Of a stretch of 64,000 nucleotides of DNA, positions 42,824 through 52,188 are shown in pieces (positions within the stretch are counted from its first letter, which is position 1; each line of letters opens with the position of its first letter). Position numbers and translations under genes: made by a program. The notes under the pieces were generated by a model, which did not search any database, was not told the DNA's origin, and saw only the letters and a list, made by a program, of their open reading frames with translations. The stretch spans positions 124,001 to 188,000 of the forward strand of contig NZ_PYMI01000001.1 in NCBI RefSeq assembly GCF_003025595.1. The letters are read 5' to 3'. The stretch comes from Photobacterium ganghwense. Lineage in GTDB: Bacteria; Pseudomonadota; Gammaproteobacteria; Enterobacterales; Vibrionaceae.

Positions 42824-44440
42824 TTACTGGATTTTATACAGATCACGGGTGTACCGGGCATCCGACGCATTAGTAGTTGAGTAACCACCGACTTTCGGGT
42901 TTTTCAACACAGAACGAGTGTAGTGATACAGCGGGATAGCCGGCATTTCTTCTGCAAAAATCTGCTCAGCCTGCTGATAGTAATGATTACGTCCTTTACT
43001 GTCTTTTGCGAGAATTGCTTTCGCCATGACCTCGTCATACTTCGGATTTGACCAGTCACCGTAGTTCATACCCTGGCTGTCAAAGAAAGACAGGAAAGTC
43101 GATGCTTCATTGTAATCCCCCATCCAGGCATAACGGGCCACACTGAAATTACGCTGTGACAGTTTTTGCAGAAACGTTTTCCATTCCTGATTGGCGAGTT
43201 CAACGTCGGCGCCCAGCGTTTTCTTCCACATCGAAGACATGACAATGGCCAGCTTTTTATGCGCTTCCAATGTGTTGTAAACCAGTTCAAACTTCAGCGG
43301 ATTCGCCGCGTTAAAGCCTGCTTCTTCCAGCAACTGTTTCGCTTTCTGATTACGCTCTTTCTGATTCAATTCACCCCAACTCAATCTCGGCGCAGCAAAA
43401 CCGTCCACTGACGGTGGTGTCAGGCCATAAGCGGGAATCTGTCCCTGCCCCAGAATCACATTAGTGACAACGTCACGGTCAATCGCATAAGCCAGCGCTT
43501 TTCGTACCCTCGGGTCATCAAACGGCTTCTTGTTAACATTGAACAAGTAATAGTACGTGCCGAGCGATGGCATGGTCAGCAGTTCATCCGGGCGCTGCTT
43601 CTTAATCGCATTGTACTGCTCCAGCGGAAACGACGACGTAATATCAATTTCCCCGGTACGGTAGCGATTGTATTCAGCGGTCATATCAACAATCGGCAAA
43701 TATTTCACCTGGTTGATAACGGTCTTCGCGTTGTTCCAGTAATTCGAGTTTCGTTCCAGCACGATACGCTCATTCAGCGTCCATTCTTTCAGCTTGTAAG
43801 CACTGCTGGTAACAATATGCTCTGGCCTCGTCCAGGTGTCGCCGTGCGCTTCAATGGCTGGCTGATAAACCGGATAAGTGGATTCATGTACCAGCATTTT
43901 CAGCAAATACGGTACCGGCTTATCCAGCGTGATTTGAAACGTCTTATCGTCCGGAGCAGAAACACCCAGCTCTTCTACCGGCACCTTCCCTTCACTGATT
44001 GCGGTGGCATTTTTAATGTGTGCCGTACCGTAATACCAGGCATAAGGCGCGGCTGTTTTAGGGTTGATGACACGTCGGAAGCTGTAAACAAAATCACCGG
44101 CGGTAATGGGTTCACCATTGGACCAGGTGATGTTATCGCGAAGGTGGAAGGTATAGACTTTACCGTCAGCGGATTGTTCCCACCGGGTAGCGAGCGCAGG
44201 AATGATTTCCCCTTCAGGACTTTGAGTCACTAACCCTTCAAACATATCACCTATAACACGGGAACTGGCAGAGTCAGATGAGAATGAGGGATCCAGCGTG
44301 GGCACCTCATCACCGTTACCGCGTACAAGCACCTGCTCTTTTGCCAGTGTGACATCAGACGGCACATTTGCGGCCCAGGAGGGTGAGCTGGCGACAAGTC
44401 CGATAACCGCTGCGATAACGGAAAGTTTACTTCCTTGCAT
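42824..44440 (-). CDS. Oligopeptide ABC transporter substrate-binding protein (OppA/MppA-like)
   Basis: This 538-residue periplasmic protein of the SBP_bac_5 family binds peptides. A cleavable signal peptide occupies about residues 1-23 (ending SPSWAAN). Family phrases include the N-terminal VPTLDPSFSSDSASSRV, the WSNGEPITAGDFVYSFRR region (about 106-123) and YYLFNVNKKPFDDPRVRKALA (in the second half). No opp permease or ATPase genes adjoin it, so it must use a transporter encoded elsewhere or act like MppA. It is preceded by 218 bases with no other gene and followed by the heptamer repeat. Confidence 0.9.
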   Translation of the reverse strand: MQGSKLSVIAAVIGLVASSPSWAANVPSDVTLAKEQVLVRGNGDEVPTLDPSFSSDSASSRVIGDMFEGLVTQSPEGEIIPALATRWEQSADGKVYTFHLRDNITWSNGEPITAGDFVYSFRRVINPKTAAPYAWYYGTAHIKNATAISEGKVPVEELGVSAPDDKTFQITLDKPVPYLLKMLVHESTYPVYQPAIEAHGDTWTRPEHIVTSSAYKLKEWTLNERIVLERNSNYWNNAKTVINQVKYLPIVDMTAEYNRYRTGEIDITSSFPLEQYNAIKKQRPDELLTMPSLGTYYYLFNVNKKPFDDPRVRKALAYAIDRDVVTNVILGQGQIPAYGLTPPSVDGFAAPRLSWGELNQKERNQKAKQLLEEAGFNAANPLKFELVYNTLEAHKKLAIVMSSMWKKTLGADVELANQEWKTFLQKLSQRNFSVARYAWMGDYNEASTFLSFFDSQGMNYGDWSNPKYDEVMAKAILAKDSKGRNHYYQQAEQIFAEEMPAIPLYHYTRSVLKNPKVGGYSTTNASDARYTRDLYKIQ

Positions 44441-44658
44441 ATATTGTCCTTTAATGCAGTTGTCTCTTTAGTGAAAACACCCATTAACATACACAGTTAT
44501 AAAACATGACGATAGGTTTTCGGTCACAAAAAAACGGACAAAAACCATGCAAAAAGCCATGCCTTAAAACAAGTCAAACTGTTCCGATTAAGTCATACAA
44601 AACTGACAGCTTTTCATAGAGTTAACCGTGATTGAAAGCCGAAGGATAAACAGGCGAT

Positions 44659-45666
44659 TTACGATGCTTTTTTATTCTTTTTATCCGCTTGGCTAAGCAA
44701 TTGTTTCAGTACCCCGATTTGTTGTTTCATCGCGAGATACCCCGCATCGACTGCCGCTTCACGCTCCGGCGTGCGCCCGAAATTTACCAGGCTGTTATCC
44801 GGTGGGATGGGAGTGATCACCATATCAGCACTGGCAATTTCATCGCTGGCCAGCTGACAGCTTTGCAACCAGAAGGTATTCGCCATGGTATCAACGGCCT
44901 TCTCTCCCAGTGGAGGTGGTTGACTGCAGAAAACATCGACGGCAATAACGACATCGGCTCCCAGTTGGCGGGCGGCATAAACCGGCACCACAGACAGCAC
45001 CCCGCCATCCACCAGTACATCCCCATGATGATTAACAGGCACAAATACCCCAGGTACACTGGCTGAGGTCTGAACGGCCTGCCCTACGTCACCGGCAGTA
45101 AACACCACCGGTTTATGACGGGTCAGGTTCGTGGCAACAATGCCGGTTGGCATTGGTAGCTTGCGTATATCATCGTAGGCAACATGTTTATTAACCCACT
45201 TCGCGAGCGCCTTTCCTTTCAGCACACCCTCTGGCGAGAGGTTGACATCGGTAATGTCATGCTCGGCAAATTGAAACAGCAGGCGATGAACGGCGCTGTA
45301 ATCATTCGCACTGTATAACGCTGCGGCAATGGCGCCCACAGATGTCCCCGTTACAATATCTGCTTTGATACCCTCTTCTTCCAACGCCTTCATCACTCCA
45401 AGATGCATCATGCCTCTGGCAGCACCACCGCCAAAGGCAATCGCCAGTCTAGGGGGATAGCGCCCGGATGAATCAGTACGTGGACTCGACGGAACAGAAT
45501 CAGCTGGCCGACGAATCTCAGTTGTTTGCAAGTGGTCATACTGATTGACCGTGGAACATCCCGACAACGTCAATGATGCCAGTGGAACCAACACCAGCAT
45601 CGTAAGTGCGTTTCGTAAATGGTGAAAAGGTTGCATCTGGAGCCAAACATGTTTCCTGTACGCCAT
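44659..45666 (-). CDS. Patatin-like phospholipase lipoprotein
   Basis: This 335-residue protein has a lipoprotein signal (hydrophobic MLVLVPLASLTL, lipobox LSGC with Cys near residue 37) and a patatin domain (about 72-275). The oxyanion glycine-rich AFGGGAARGMMHLG, the nucleophile GTSVG (Ser near 109) and the catalytic Asp in VDGG (about 218) are all intact, so lipid acyl hydrolase activity is expected at the envelope. GGAGGAG lies 6 bases before ATG 45666, which fixes the start. It lies 3 bases after the DUF4056-type gene, so they form an operon. It resembles RssA-type patatins but with lipidation. Confidence 0.88.
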   Translation of the reverse strand: MAYRKHVWLQMQPFHHLRNALTMLVLVPLASLTLSGCSTVNQYDHLQTTEIRRPADSVPSSPRTDSSGRYPPRLAIAFGGGAARGMMHLGVMKALEEEGIKADIVTGTSVGAIAAALYSANDYSAVHRLLFQFAEHDITDVNLSPEGVLKGKALAKWVNKHVAYDDIRKLPMPTGIVATNLTRHKPVVFTAGDVGQAVQTSASVPGVFVPVNHHGDVLVDGGVLSVVPVYAARQLGADVVIAVDVFCSQPPPLGEKAVDTMANTFWLQSCQLASDEIASADMVITPIPPDNSLVNFGRTPEREAAVDAGYLAMKQQIGVLKQLLSQADKKNKKAS

Positions 45667-45669
45667 ACC

Positions 45670-46911
45670 TCACTCCTCCGGACCCGATCTAAGCCCTAAC
45701 CGCGCAAGTTCCTTCTGATCTTCCTTTTCGTCATACGCTGCTATATCCCTGAACGTGAGGTGAGTAATACGTTTGCGCCACAGATTGTCCGGAATATGGG
45801 AGAAAGATGAACGGTACTTGCTGTTAATTTCCAAAACCAGCACAGCAATCTTATCCAATTCCAGGTCATAAAGGCGTGATGGCAGAGACAAGATTACCGG
45901 AAAATCAGTGACTTCACTCACCTGCGATTTAGCCAGATACGGTCGCTGGGTATCTCCCAGTAAATAGTGACGTTTAAGTACCATGTACTTGCTAGGGATC
46001 GATTCCTGCGAGTCCCACCAGATGCCATCAACTGCATCCAGCGCCATTCTGGCCTGCGTCTTGTCAACGGCATCCAGCTGACGCAGACTGGCATCCAGCC
46101 ACAGCGTCAGATTCCGATTGTAGTCTTCTTCACTTAATATCTTGCGCTGCTGAATCAGCGCCAATACCAGCTTCGCCCCAAGCATGTTGGAATAGAGATC
46201 TTCTATCGAGTAGGCAGAGATCGTCTCCGGCCAGGCTGTAAAGCTGCTGTAACCGTGCCACTGGGCAATTTCATGGGATTCTGCTTTGAAATAGGCCAGT
46301 CGGGCTGCAACATGAGCGGCGATTTGCCACCGCTGTTCGGCGGTCAGCGCTGACGTATCAAAAGCTTTTAGTTCGATATACCGAGGACCAAGCTCCGAGG
46401 GCAATTCAATACGATGGGCCTTGCCTAAGTGAGCCAGGATGTCAAAAAACAGCGCAATAGTATCGTCTGCGGTATCCCGAACATGCGCCAGGTCGATAAA
46501 CCCACCGCGCCTGGTGTACATCAATCTGTTATTCTCCCCACCCGCTTGGTTCAGCGCAGAAGCCGACGCGGGGGTAAAATGGTAAATACCGCTGGCAAAT
46601 TTATGCGGGCCCACATCCTCTCTGGCTCGCAGGTTGTCGAGACGGAAAAACGGCACCGGGACAGCGCTGACATTCACTTTCTGCATATCACCAAATGCGC
46701 AGCATGGCCTGACATTCTGGGGAACCCGAAACTGAGGGTAATGATGCTGACTGAGTTGCCACGAATCTTGGTTGATCGCCTCGCCATTCAGCATGGCATG
46801 AATCTGCTGCTCATCAGGCAGCGTGTTTGTATTCCACGATTGTGTCGTGCATCCCTGTACGGCCATTATCACGGCTGATAATAGAAAAACACTGAAAGTC
46901 TGTCTTTTCAT
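45670..46911 (-). CDS. DUF4056-type lipoprotein
   Basis: This 413-residue protein has a lipoprotein signal (FSVFLLSAVIMAVQGC, Cys near 21). The body carries the phrase RPCCAFG (about 68-74), GFIDLAHVRDTADDT (about 136-150) and a YSSFTAWPETISAYSIEDLYSN region (in the middle), which I associate with the DUF4056 family. Conserved His and Asp/Glu residues suggest an enzyme, possibly a hydrolase, but no function is known. It is coupled to the patatin gene (3-base gap). A 142-base gap separates it from the D15-type barrel upstream. Confidence 0.75.
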   Translation of the reverse strand: MKRQTFSVFLLSAVIMAVQGCTTQSWNTNTLPDEQQIHAMLNGEAINQDSWQLSQHHYPQFRVPQNVRPCCAFGDMQKVNVSAVPVPFFRLDNLRAREDVGPHKFASGIYHFTPASASALNQAGGENNRLMYTRRGGFIDLAHVRDTADDTIALFFDILAHLGKAHRIELPSELGPRYIELKAFDTSALTAEQRWQIAAHVAARLAYFKAESHEIAQWHGYSSFTAWPETISAYSIEDLYSNMLGAKLVLALIQQRKILSEEDYNRNLTLWLDASLRQLDAVDKTQARMALDAVDGIWWDSQESIPSKYMVLKRHYLLGDTQRPYLAKSQVSEVTDFPVILSLPSRLYDLELDKIAVLVLEINSKYRSSFSHIPDNLWRKRITHLTFRDIAAYDEKEDQKELARLGLRSGPEE

Positions 46912-47053
46912 AGTAAAGAAAGCGCCATATGCACTGAAAAATGTTGTTTCCTGAGAGGCTGTGTTAGCTGGATGCTCTATGCATTGGATAACTTATTGGC
47001 AGGATTACCTATTTAACTAACTGGCCACATAGCCAGCCGGGCAGTCCAGCCCC

Positions 47054-48313
47054 CTAAAAGGCTTCATTGATAGAAAAGTAAAAACCGCTCTGATCGTTGC
47101 CAAACCCCATATCCAGACGGAGGTTCACCCGCTGCTTTATTTCAAAGCGATAGCCAACACCGGCTGAATACAGCCATTTGTCCTGCCCCAGCTCGGAAAA
47201 GTCGCTGGCTAAGGTGCCGCCTCCCAGCCAATACACCATCCCGTGACGTCCACCCAGCGGCCTTCGGTATTCCACCTGAGAAAGCAACATATTGCGATCG
47301 CGGTAATGCCCTTGCTCATAACCACGCAATGCATCGGCACCACCCAGTAAGGCCATTTGATCCCAGCTGACATCACCGCGGTTAGATTCGAGCCGCACCT
47401 GCCAGGCTACAATTCCTGGCATGCCGGGTATCCCTTTCAGCGTCAGGTAATCGCTGTAGTTCAGTTTTATCCGTTCGAAATCATGATCCGAGCCTAAGGC
47501 TTGATCAAAATAAAAGTATTCAATCTGAACGAGTCGGCCAGACGAGGCATTCAACGCAAAGTCTCGGGAGTCATAAGTCAACGAGGCTTTTAGACCGATG
47601 TGGTTTTGTTTATGCGGAAAAGCGGTCATTGCTGGCATATCCGCTGCGTCCCGATAAGCAATATCTGAGTTACCGTTTACAGAGCTGTTTGCTACAAAAC
47701 GGGGGGGTTCATCCCCTGTGTTTACCGAACCGTCACTGGCTTCCGTGCGAGTAAATTGCGCCCCCAACCCGAAATACGTAGAAGGAAAGATTTTCCTTTT
47801 TCCTTCCATTGAAACCGAATACGCCCGTCGAGTGTAGTCAACTCGAGGGTTGTACTGTCCGGCATCAATCCCGACCCCATAAAAGATATCCGGTGAATCA
47901 ATCACTTCTGCGTTAAAGTACAACCGATATGTATCACGCTGAAGGTAACTGGCGTTGCTGACAGACAAACCATACGCGCCGTTTATCGACGCAAAGCCAT
48001 TCAGCGTCACTGCGCTGGGTTGCGATACCTGATCATTCAGATCGGGTAAATACAGCCCAATCGCGGAAACCCCAACCCCCAGCTTTTTCTCCGGGGTATA
48101 AAACGGCCCAGGCATGACACTCCAGTCGATGCCTTTTTCCGGCGTAAATTGTCCGTCAGCACCCAGCTCCAGCAACAAGTCGGAAAACCATGCCTGAGTT
48201 CGCTGATACAAGCTGAGGTCATTGTCAGCAGGTGGTGTCTCGTTTCCCGCCGCGGGTTTTGCCACCGCGGACACGGTAAACAACATCGCAAGCCATAGTC
48301 GCTTATGCTTCAT
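47054..48313 (-). CDS. BamA/TamA-family (D15) outer-membrane barrel
   Basis: This 419-residue outer-membrane protein has a signal peptide (LWLAMLFTVSAVAKPAAG). A short periplasmic part is followed by a barrel of the bacterial-surface-antigen family (about 100-419). The typical region SNRGDVSWDQMALLGGADALRGYEQGHYRDRN is seen near residues 310-340, with the RGYE-type motif of Omp85 barrels, and the protein ends in a strand closing with F. No POTRA domain is evident, unlike BamA or TamA. It lies 6 bases after the beta-barrel gene 48320-49225, so they share a transcript. Confidence 0.82.
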   Translation of the reverse strand: MKHKRLWLAMLFTVSAVAKPAAGNETPPADNDLSLYQRTQAWFSDLLLELGADGQFTPEKGIDWSVMPGPFYTPEKKLGVGVSAIGLYLPDLNDQVSQPSAVTLNGFASINGAYGLSVSNASYLQRDTYRLYFNAEVIDSPDIFYGVGIDAGQYNPRVDYTRRAYSVSMEGKRKIFPSTYFGLGAQFTRTEASDGSVNTGDEPPRFVANSSVNGNSDIAYRDAADMPAMTAFPHKQNHIGLKASLTYDSRDFALNASSGRLVQIEYFYFDQALGSDHDFERIKLNYSDYLTLKGIPGMPGIVAWQVRLESNRGDVSWDQMALLGGADALRGYEQGHYRDRNMLLSQVEYRRPLGGRHGMVYWLGGGTLASDFSELGQDKWLYSAGVGYRFEIKQRVNLRLDMGFGNDQSGFYFSINEAF

Positions 48314-48319
48314 ACTGAC

Positions 48320-49225
48320 TTAAAACCGCCGACCTAAGGAGAAAAACAAGGTCTCGCGGCTACCGAAACCGGCCTCAAACAAGGCTTCCCAATCGCGGTT
48401 GAAGGCATACTGAAAACCAATCACCGAGTTCCATTTGTCTTCCGCATGCTGACTGACCTCAAACTCACCATCGGGTGCCAGTGATCCAAGCAGGTGGTCG
48501 AGTTCTGACGGAAGCCCAATATCACGTAGGTTGCCGGACAAAAACTGTTCAACGTTCTGATACATCGCACCGGCAAACACCCGCAGCTCCCTGCCGCCGT
48601 CATATTCCCAGCGATAACCGACCCGGGGTGCCGCAACAAACGTTTTGATATTGCCGTTAATCGCCGAAATGCTGGTGTAGGTATAGTTCATATCAAGCAA
48701 GGCAAACCAGTTGCCAATGCCACCCGCCAGTGTGGTGCCGACCCCATACGTGCCGCCATCCATATCGAGCACAAATTGGGTATTCTCCGGTAACGATTCG
48801 CCGCCCTTGTCTATGGCGGCGCACAACAAGCGGTTAGGATTCAGCAATCCCGGAAACTGACTGGCATCACAGTGGACCGCATTGATGTTTGCCTTACTTT
48901 TCCCCTGGGTATAACCGATGATGCCGTACACATTCATAAAAGGGAAAACCCAGACATCGCCACGTAAAGTAATGTTTGAGCCTGAAAAATGCGCCTGCCT
49001 GGCATCCACATCAACGGCGTTGAGTACGGGGTGGCCTGAAAAAGAAATGCTGTCGATAGTAATCGGATTATTCATGTCCATGTAAGACAGAGATAACCCA
49101 TAAGGCTTAGGTAATGTGTATCCGCGCTGCTCTGCTTCCTCGCCCCAGATAGGGAAAAAACTGTCCTGGGCACTGAGGCACGACGAGGTCAATGCGGTAA
49201 GTAATAATAGTTTTTGTCGTTTCAA
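48320..49225 (-). CDS. Predicted outer-membrane beta-barrel protein, function unknown
   Basis: This 301-residue protein has a signal peptide (LLLLTALTSSCLSAQ) and alternating polar/aromatic strands ending in ETLFFSLGRRF, typical of an outer-membrane barrel. Two Cys in the central part (HCDASQF and RLLCAAID) may form a disulfide. The start is TTG 49225: an in-frame stop lies four codons upstream and no ATG intervenes. I do not recognise the family. It begins the leftward envelope cluster and is 6 bases from the D15-type gene. Confidence 0.75.
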   Translation of the reverse strand: MKRQKLLLLTALTSSCLSAQDSFFPIWGEEAEQRGYTLPKPYGLSLSYMDMNNPITIDSISFSGHPVLNAVDVDARQAHFSGSNITLRGDVWVFPFMNVYGIIGYTQGKSKANINAVHCDASQFPGLLNPNRLLCAAIDKGGESLPENTQFVLDMDGGTYGVGTTLAGGIGNWFALLDMNYTYTSISAINGNIKTFVAAPRVGYRWEYDGGRELRVFAGAMYQNVEQFLSGNLRDIGLPSELDHLLGSLAPDGEFEVSQHAEDKWNSVIGFQYAFNRDWEALFEAGFGSRETLFFSLGRRF

Positions 49226-49572
49226 GGTGGTGTTTCAACCTATCCGCCCATTAACCATGAGCTAAAAGTGGTTATTAAAAGGGGGCCAGTATGGTTTCGG
49301 AATACTTAATGATTTCTTAATCAACCTTCCAATAATCCCAAGAGTCATATTTTCAATGTGTAACAATTCATGATTTTAACGCTAACTCATTGTCGGCATG
49401 TGGAATTATTCAGCGCTGTTTACATGTAAAAAAAGAGGGGGAAATGAGAGGCAAGCAAGAGGAAAAGAGATGGGAAAACGTAGGTCAATTGTGGTTCTCC
49501 TGTCGCACCTGATACACATGAGAAACACACGGGGAAACGGGCGAGATAACCGGCATAACGCACGGATAAAAA
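49226..49572. other. Intergenic region upstream of the envelope cluster
   Basis: About 345 bases without a gene. The leftward promoter of the barrel/D15 unit should lie here; an AT-rich stretch at 49300-49390 is the likeliest area. Nothing else is recognised. Confidence 0.4.
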
Positions 49573-49594
49573 AATGCCCCGTGAATACGGGGCA
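49573..49594 (-). terminator. Intrinsic terminator after the CvfB-like gene
   Basis: TGCCCCGT and ACGGGGCA form a GC-rich stem around a short AT loop; on the minus strand it is followed by TTTTTTT. Confidence 0.85.
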
Positions 49595-49608
49595 CTTTCG
49601 AAGCAGTA

Positions 49609-50448
49609 TTAGTTATCGTTCAGACGGATACCGTCACGCTCGATAATGATCAGTCCCTGTTTGTATAAGCTACCGATGGTTTTTTTGTAGGTCGCTTTAC
49701 TGGTACGGAACTCTTTAAAAATTTCATCCGGGCTGGATTTATCGCTCAGCGGAATGAAACCGCCTTTGCGTGCCAGTGCGGTCAGGATTTTATCTGCCAG
49801 ATCATCAACGCGTGCACGACCCGCTTTTTGCAACGACAGGTTAATCTTGCCGTCAGGACGAATCTCTTTAATGAACGCTTTCAGCTTCTTACCCGGGAAC
49901 AGTTTACCGAACGCTTCAGTTTTGAAAATCAGTCCCCAGTGCTCACCTTCAATCACTGCCTTGAAGCCAAGATCACTCACTTCGGCAATCATTACCTTTA
50001 CTTCTTGGCCTACTTTGTAGTTTGCAGGGGTTTTATCCAGGAAGCGGTTAAACTTGGTACTGCCCACGATACGACCTGATGCCTTATCTGTGTAAATGCG
50101 CACCATGATTTCCTGTCCGACTTCCAGACGACGGCGCTGCTCACTGAACGGAACCAGCAAGTCTTTCTCCAGACCCCAGTCAACAAACGCTCCGACACCG
50201 CAGATACCCACGACTTTCAGGCGTGCAAACTCACCAACGGTCGCCAGTGGCTGCTTCGTGGTCGCAATAATTTCGTCTGATGAGTCAAAATAAACGAAGA
50301 CTTCCAGTTTATCACCCAGCTGAGTGCCGGCAGGAACGGAAGCATTTGGCAGCAGGATGTTACCAAAGTCCTCACCACCATCAAGAAAGACGCCAAAATC
50401 TACCATCTTAACGACTTCTAATGTGTTGTATTGTCCGATTCTAATCAT
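49609..50448 (-). CDS. CvfB/YitL-type S1 RNA-binding protein
   Basis: This 279-residue cytosolic protein contains tandem S1-like OB folds (about residues 1-60, 65-130 and 145-210; for example FGVFLDGGEDFGNILLP and VGAFVDWGLEKDLLVP) and a C-terminal winged helix (about 220-279). This is the CvfB arrangement known from Staphylococcus, where it affects virulence gene expression. MIRIGQ at 50448 is taken as start; an upstream ATG at 50472 adds eight residues without a better ribosome site. It is a single gene. Confidence 0.85.
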   Translation of the reverse strand: MIRIGQYNTLEVVKMVDFGVFLDGGEDFGNILLPNASVPAGTQLGDKLEVFVYFDSSDEIIATTKQPLATVGEFARLKVVGICGVGAFVDWGLEKDLLVPFSEQRRRLEVGQEIMVRIYTDKASGRIVGSTKFNRFLDKTPANYKVGQEVKVMIAEVSDLGFKAVIEGEHWGLIFKTEAFGKLFPGKKLKAFIKEIRPDGKINLSLQKAGRARVDDLADKILTALARKGGFIPLSDKSSPDEIFKEFRTSKATYKKTIGSLYKQGLIIIERDGIRLNDN

Positions 50449-50737
50449 TCTCTCGACACTCTCTGGATACATGACATGGCGACGTTACCCACAGGCACAC
50501 AACTTGTCACAACATGTCTCACAAACTATGGCCGCGCATTATACGTGATGTTACTCCACTGCGCCTGACCTATCTTAAAATTATTGGCTACTTTTCCACC
50601 TGTCAGCCTTATCATGGTGAATAAGCCATGCTAATAACTGATTAATTCATCTAAAATTAAAGTCATTTCCGACGCCTTAATACATACTGTCAGCCCCCTA
50701 CTGTTTCCCCGCGGCCCGAAAGAGGATAAATACAAGC

Positions 50738-52114
50738 GTGATCACTGTTGAAAAGAAAGACGGACATAAGATTAAAATCTCTCATGTCATTCAGGAAACC
50801 ACCAACAGGCAGCTTGACCTCTTCATTTTTGTCCCCGGCGAACTGGGGCTGAACAGCCATATTATTTCCGCTGACGAATTTTACCATAATGCCATTCAGG
50901 GTAAGCGGACTTACTACAGTGACGTGAACCATTTACCTTTGGTACACAGTCGGCTGGCCAGTCGCGGTAAACTCTCTACCGAGCAATACCGTCTGAGCCT
51001 GAGCCTCTATGCCTTCCAGTATGCGCTGGCATTAGAAAAAACGACCCAGGCGCTGCTTGATTCGCAGGAAGAGCGAACGCTGGAAGAAGTCGAGGAAGTC
51101 GCCCAGCTCACCATCCGTATCCTCAAGCGTCTGCGCCGTAATGTGCCGTCCGACAAGAAACTGCACAAATACTACGAGAACATCGACAATTACCTGTCAT
51201 GGTTTACCGAACAGCGCCTGCTGGAGCTGGTTGCCCACCTGCCACGTAACAGTGAATACAGCAACATCAAAACCATGCTGCTGGAAGTGTGCGAAAACGA
51301 GGCCGAACACCGACTGAATCACGAGTACAATTCGTCAAAAGCCCGGTCTGATTTAACCCGGATGTCCAACAAAATGCGTCTGCTGCGACGGTTGATCGAA
51401 TATCCGGTCACCATGAAAGAGAAGACGGACGAGCTGGGTCAGAACACCCGCAAAATTGTCACCGGTTTTGCCGCAGGTTTTGTGATGATTTTCGTGACCC
51501 TGATGCTAATCAAAGCCCGAGGCGTACTCGGGGACATTACCGCCTCCTTTATTCTGGCGTTGTCTTTCATTTATGCGGCCCGCGAAGTGTTCAAGGACGA
51601 CCTCAAACTCATGCTCTGGCGCTGGGTACGCAAAGGCAAACCTAAGTGGCGCAAACAGTTTTACGACGTCAACACCAATCAATTGATTGGCCGTCAGCTG
51701 GAATGGATGGAGTATTGCAGTTTCAAAAATCTGGATGAAGAAATCCGCCAGATTCGTAAACACAAGGTCTCACAACGGGAAGAAACCATCCTGCATTACA
51801 AAAGCACCACCCGTATGTCTCCCACTAAATTCCTGAGTGGTTATGAACAGACGCTGGAATCGCTGATGCTGGATCTGCGCGGTATCACCAAGCTGATGGA
51901 AAAAGGCTCTCAGAAAATCTACCAGCTTAACGATGGTCAGGTTTCCAAGGAATCGGTCGATAAGCGCCACCTGATCAACCTGATCACCCGTGAAAGGGAT
52001 GAAGACAACACGGTGCGAATCCAGCGCTGGAAAATCGTCATGAACCGCTCAAAAATCGTTGATATTGAGCCAATAGAGACCGAAAGCAGCACCGAACCTT
52101 CCGGGCTTGAATAG
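50738..52114 (+). CDS. Conserved hypothetical protein with two membrane segments
   Basis: This 458-residue protein has no domain I recognise. The N-terminal 240 residues are soluble and helical, with an EERTLEEVEEVAQLT acidic stretch near 110. Two hydrophobic segments follow (AGFVMIFVTLMLI, about 246-258; ITASFILALSFIYAA, about 268-282), then a basic, helical C-terminal half of about 175 residues. Both large parts probably face the cytosol. The start is GTG with GAGG 12 bases upstream. It lies 74 bases before selO on the same strand, so co-transcription is possible. Confidence 0.75.
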   Translation: MITVEKKDGHKIKISHVIQETTNRQLDLFIFVPGELGLNSHIISADEFYHNAIQGKRTYYSDVNHLPLVHSRLASRGKLSTEQYRLSLSLYAFQYALALEKTTQALLDSQEERTLEEVEEVAQLTIRILKRLRRNVPSDKKLHKYYENIDNYLSWFTEQRLLELVAHLPRNSEYSNIKTMLLEVCENEAEHRLNHEYNSSKARSDLTRMSNKMRLLRRLIEYPVTMKEKTDELGQNTRKIVTGFAAGFVMIFVTLMLIKARGVLGDITASFILALSFIYAAREVFKDDLKLMLWRWVRKGKPKWRKQFYDVNTNQLIGRQLEWMEYCSFKNLDEEIRQIRKHKVSQREETILHYKSTTRMSPTKFLSGYEQTLESLMLDLRGITKLMEKGSQKIYQLNDGQVSKESVDKRHLINLITRERDEDNTVRIQRWKIVMNRSKIVDIEPIETESSTEPSGLE

Positions 52115-52188
52115 CCCTACTTTCTTTCCGTTGTAACCTGAGACCAAGTTGTTACGCTTAAAGGGAGAATTTTAAATCCGAGCCCTTT

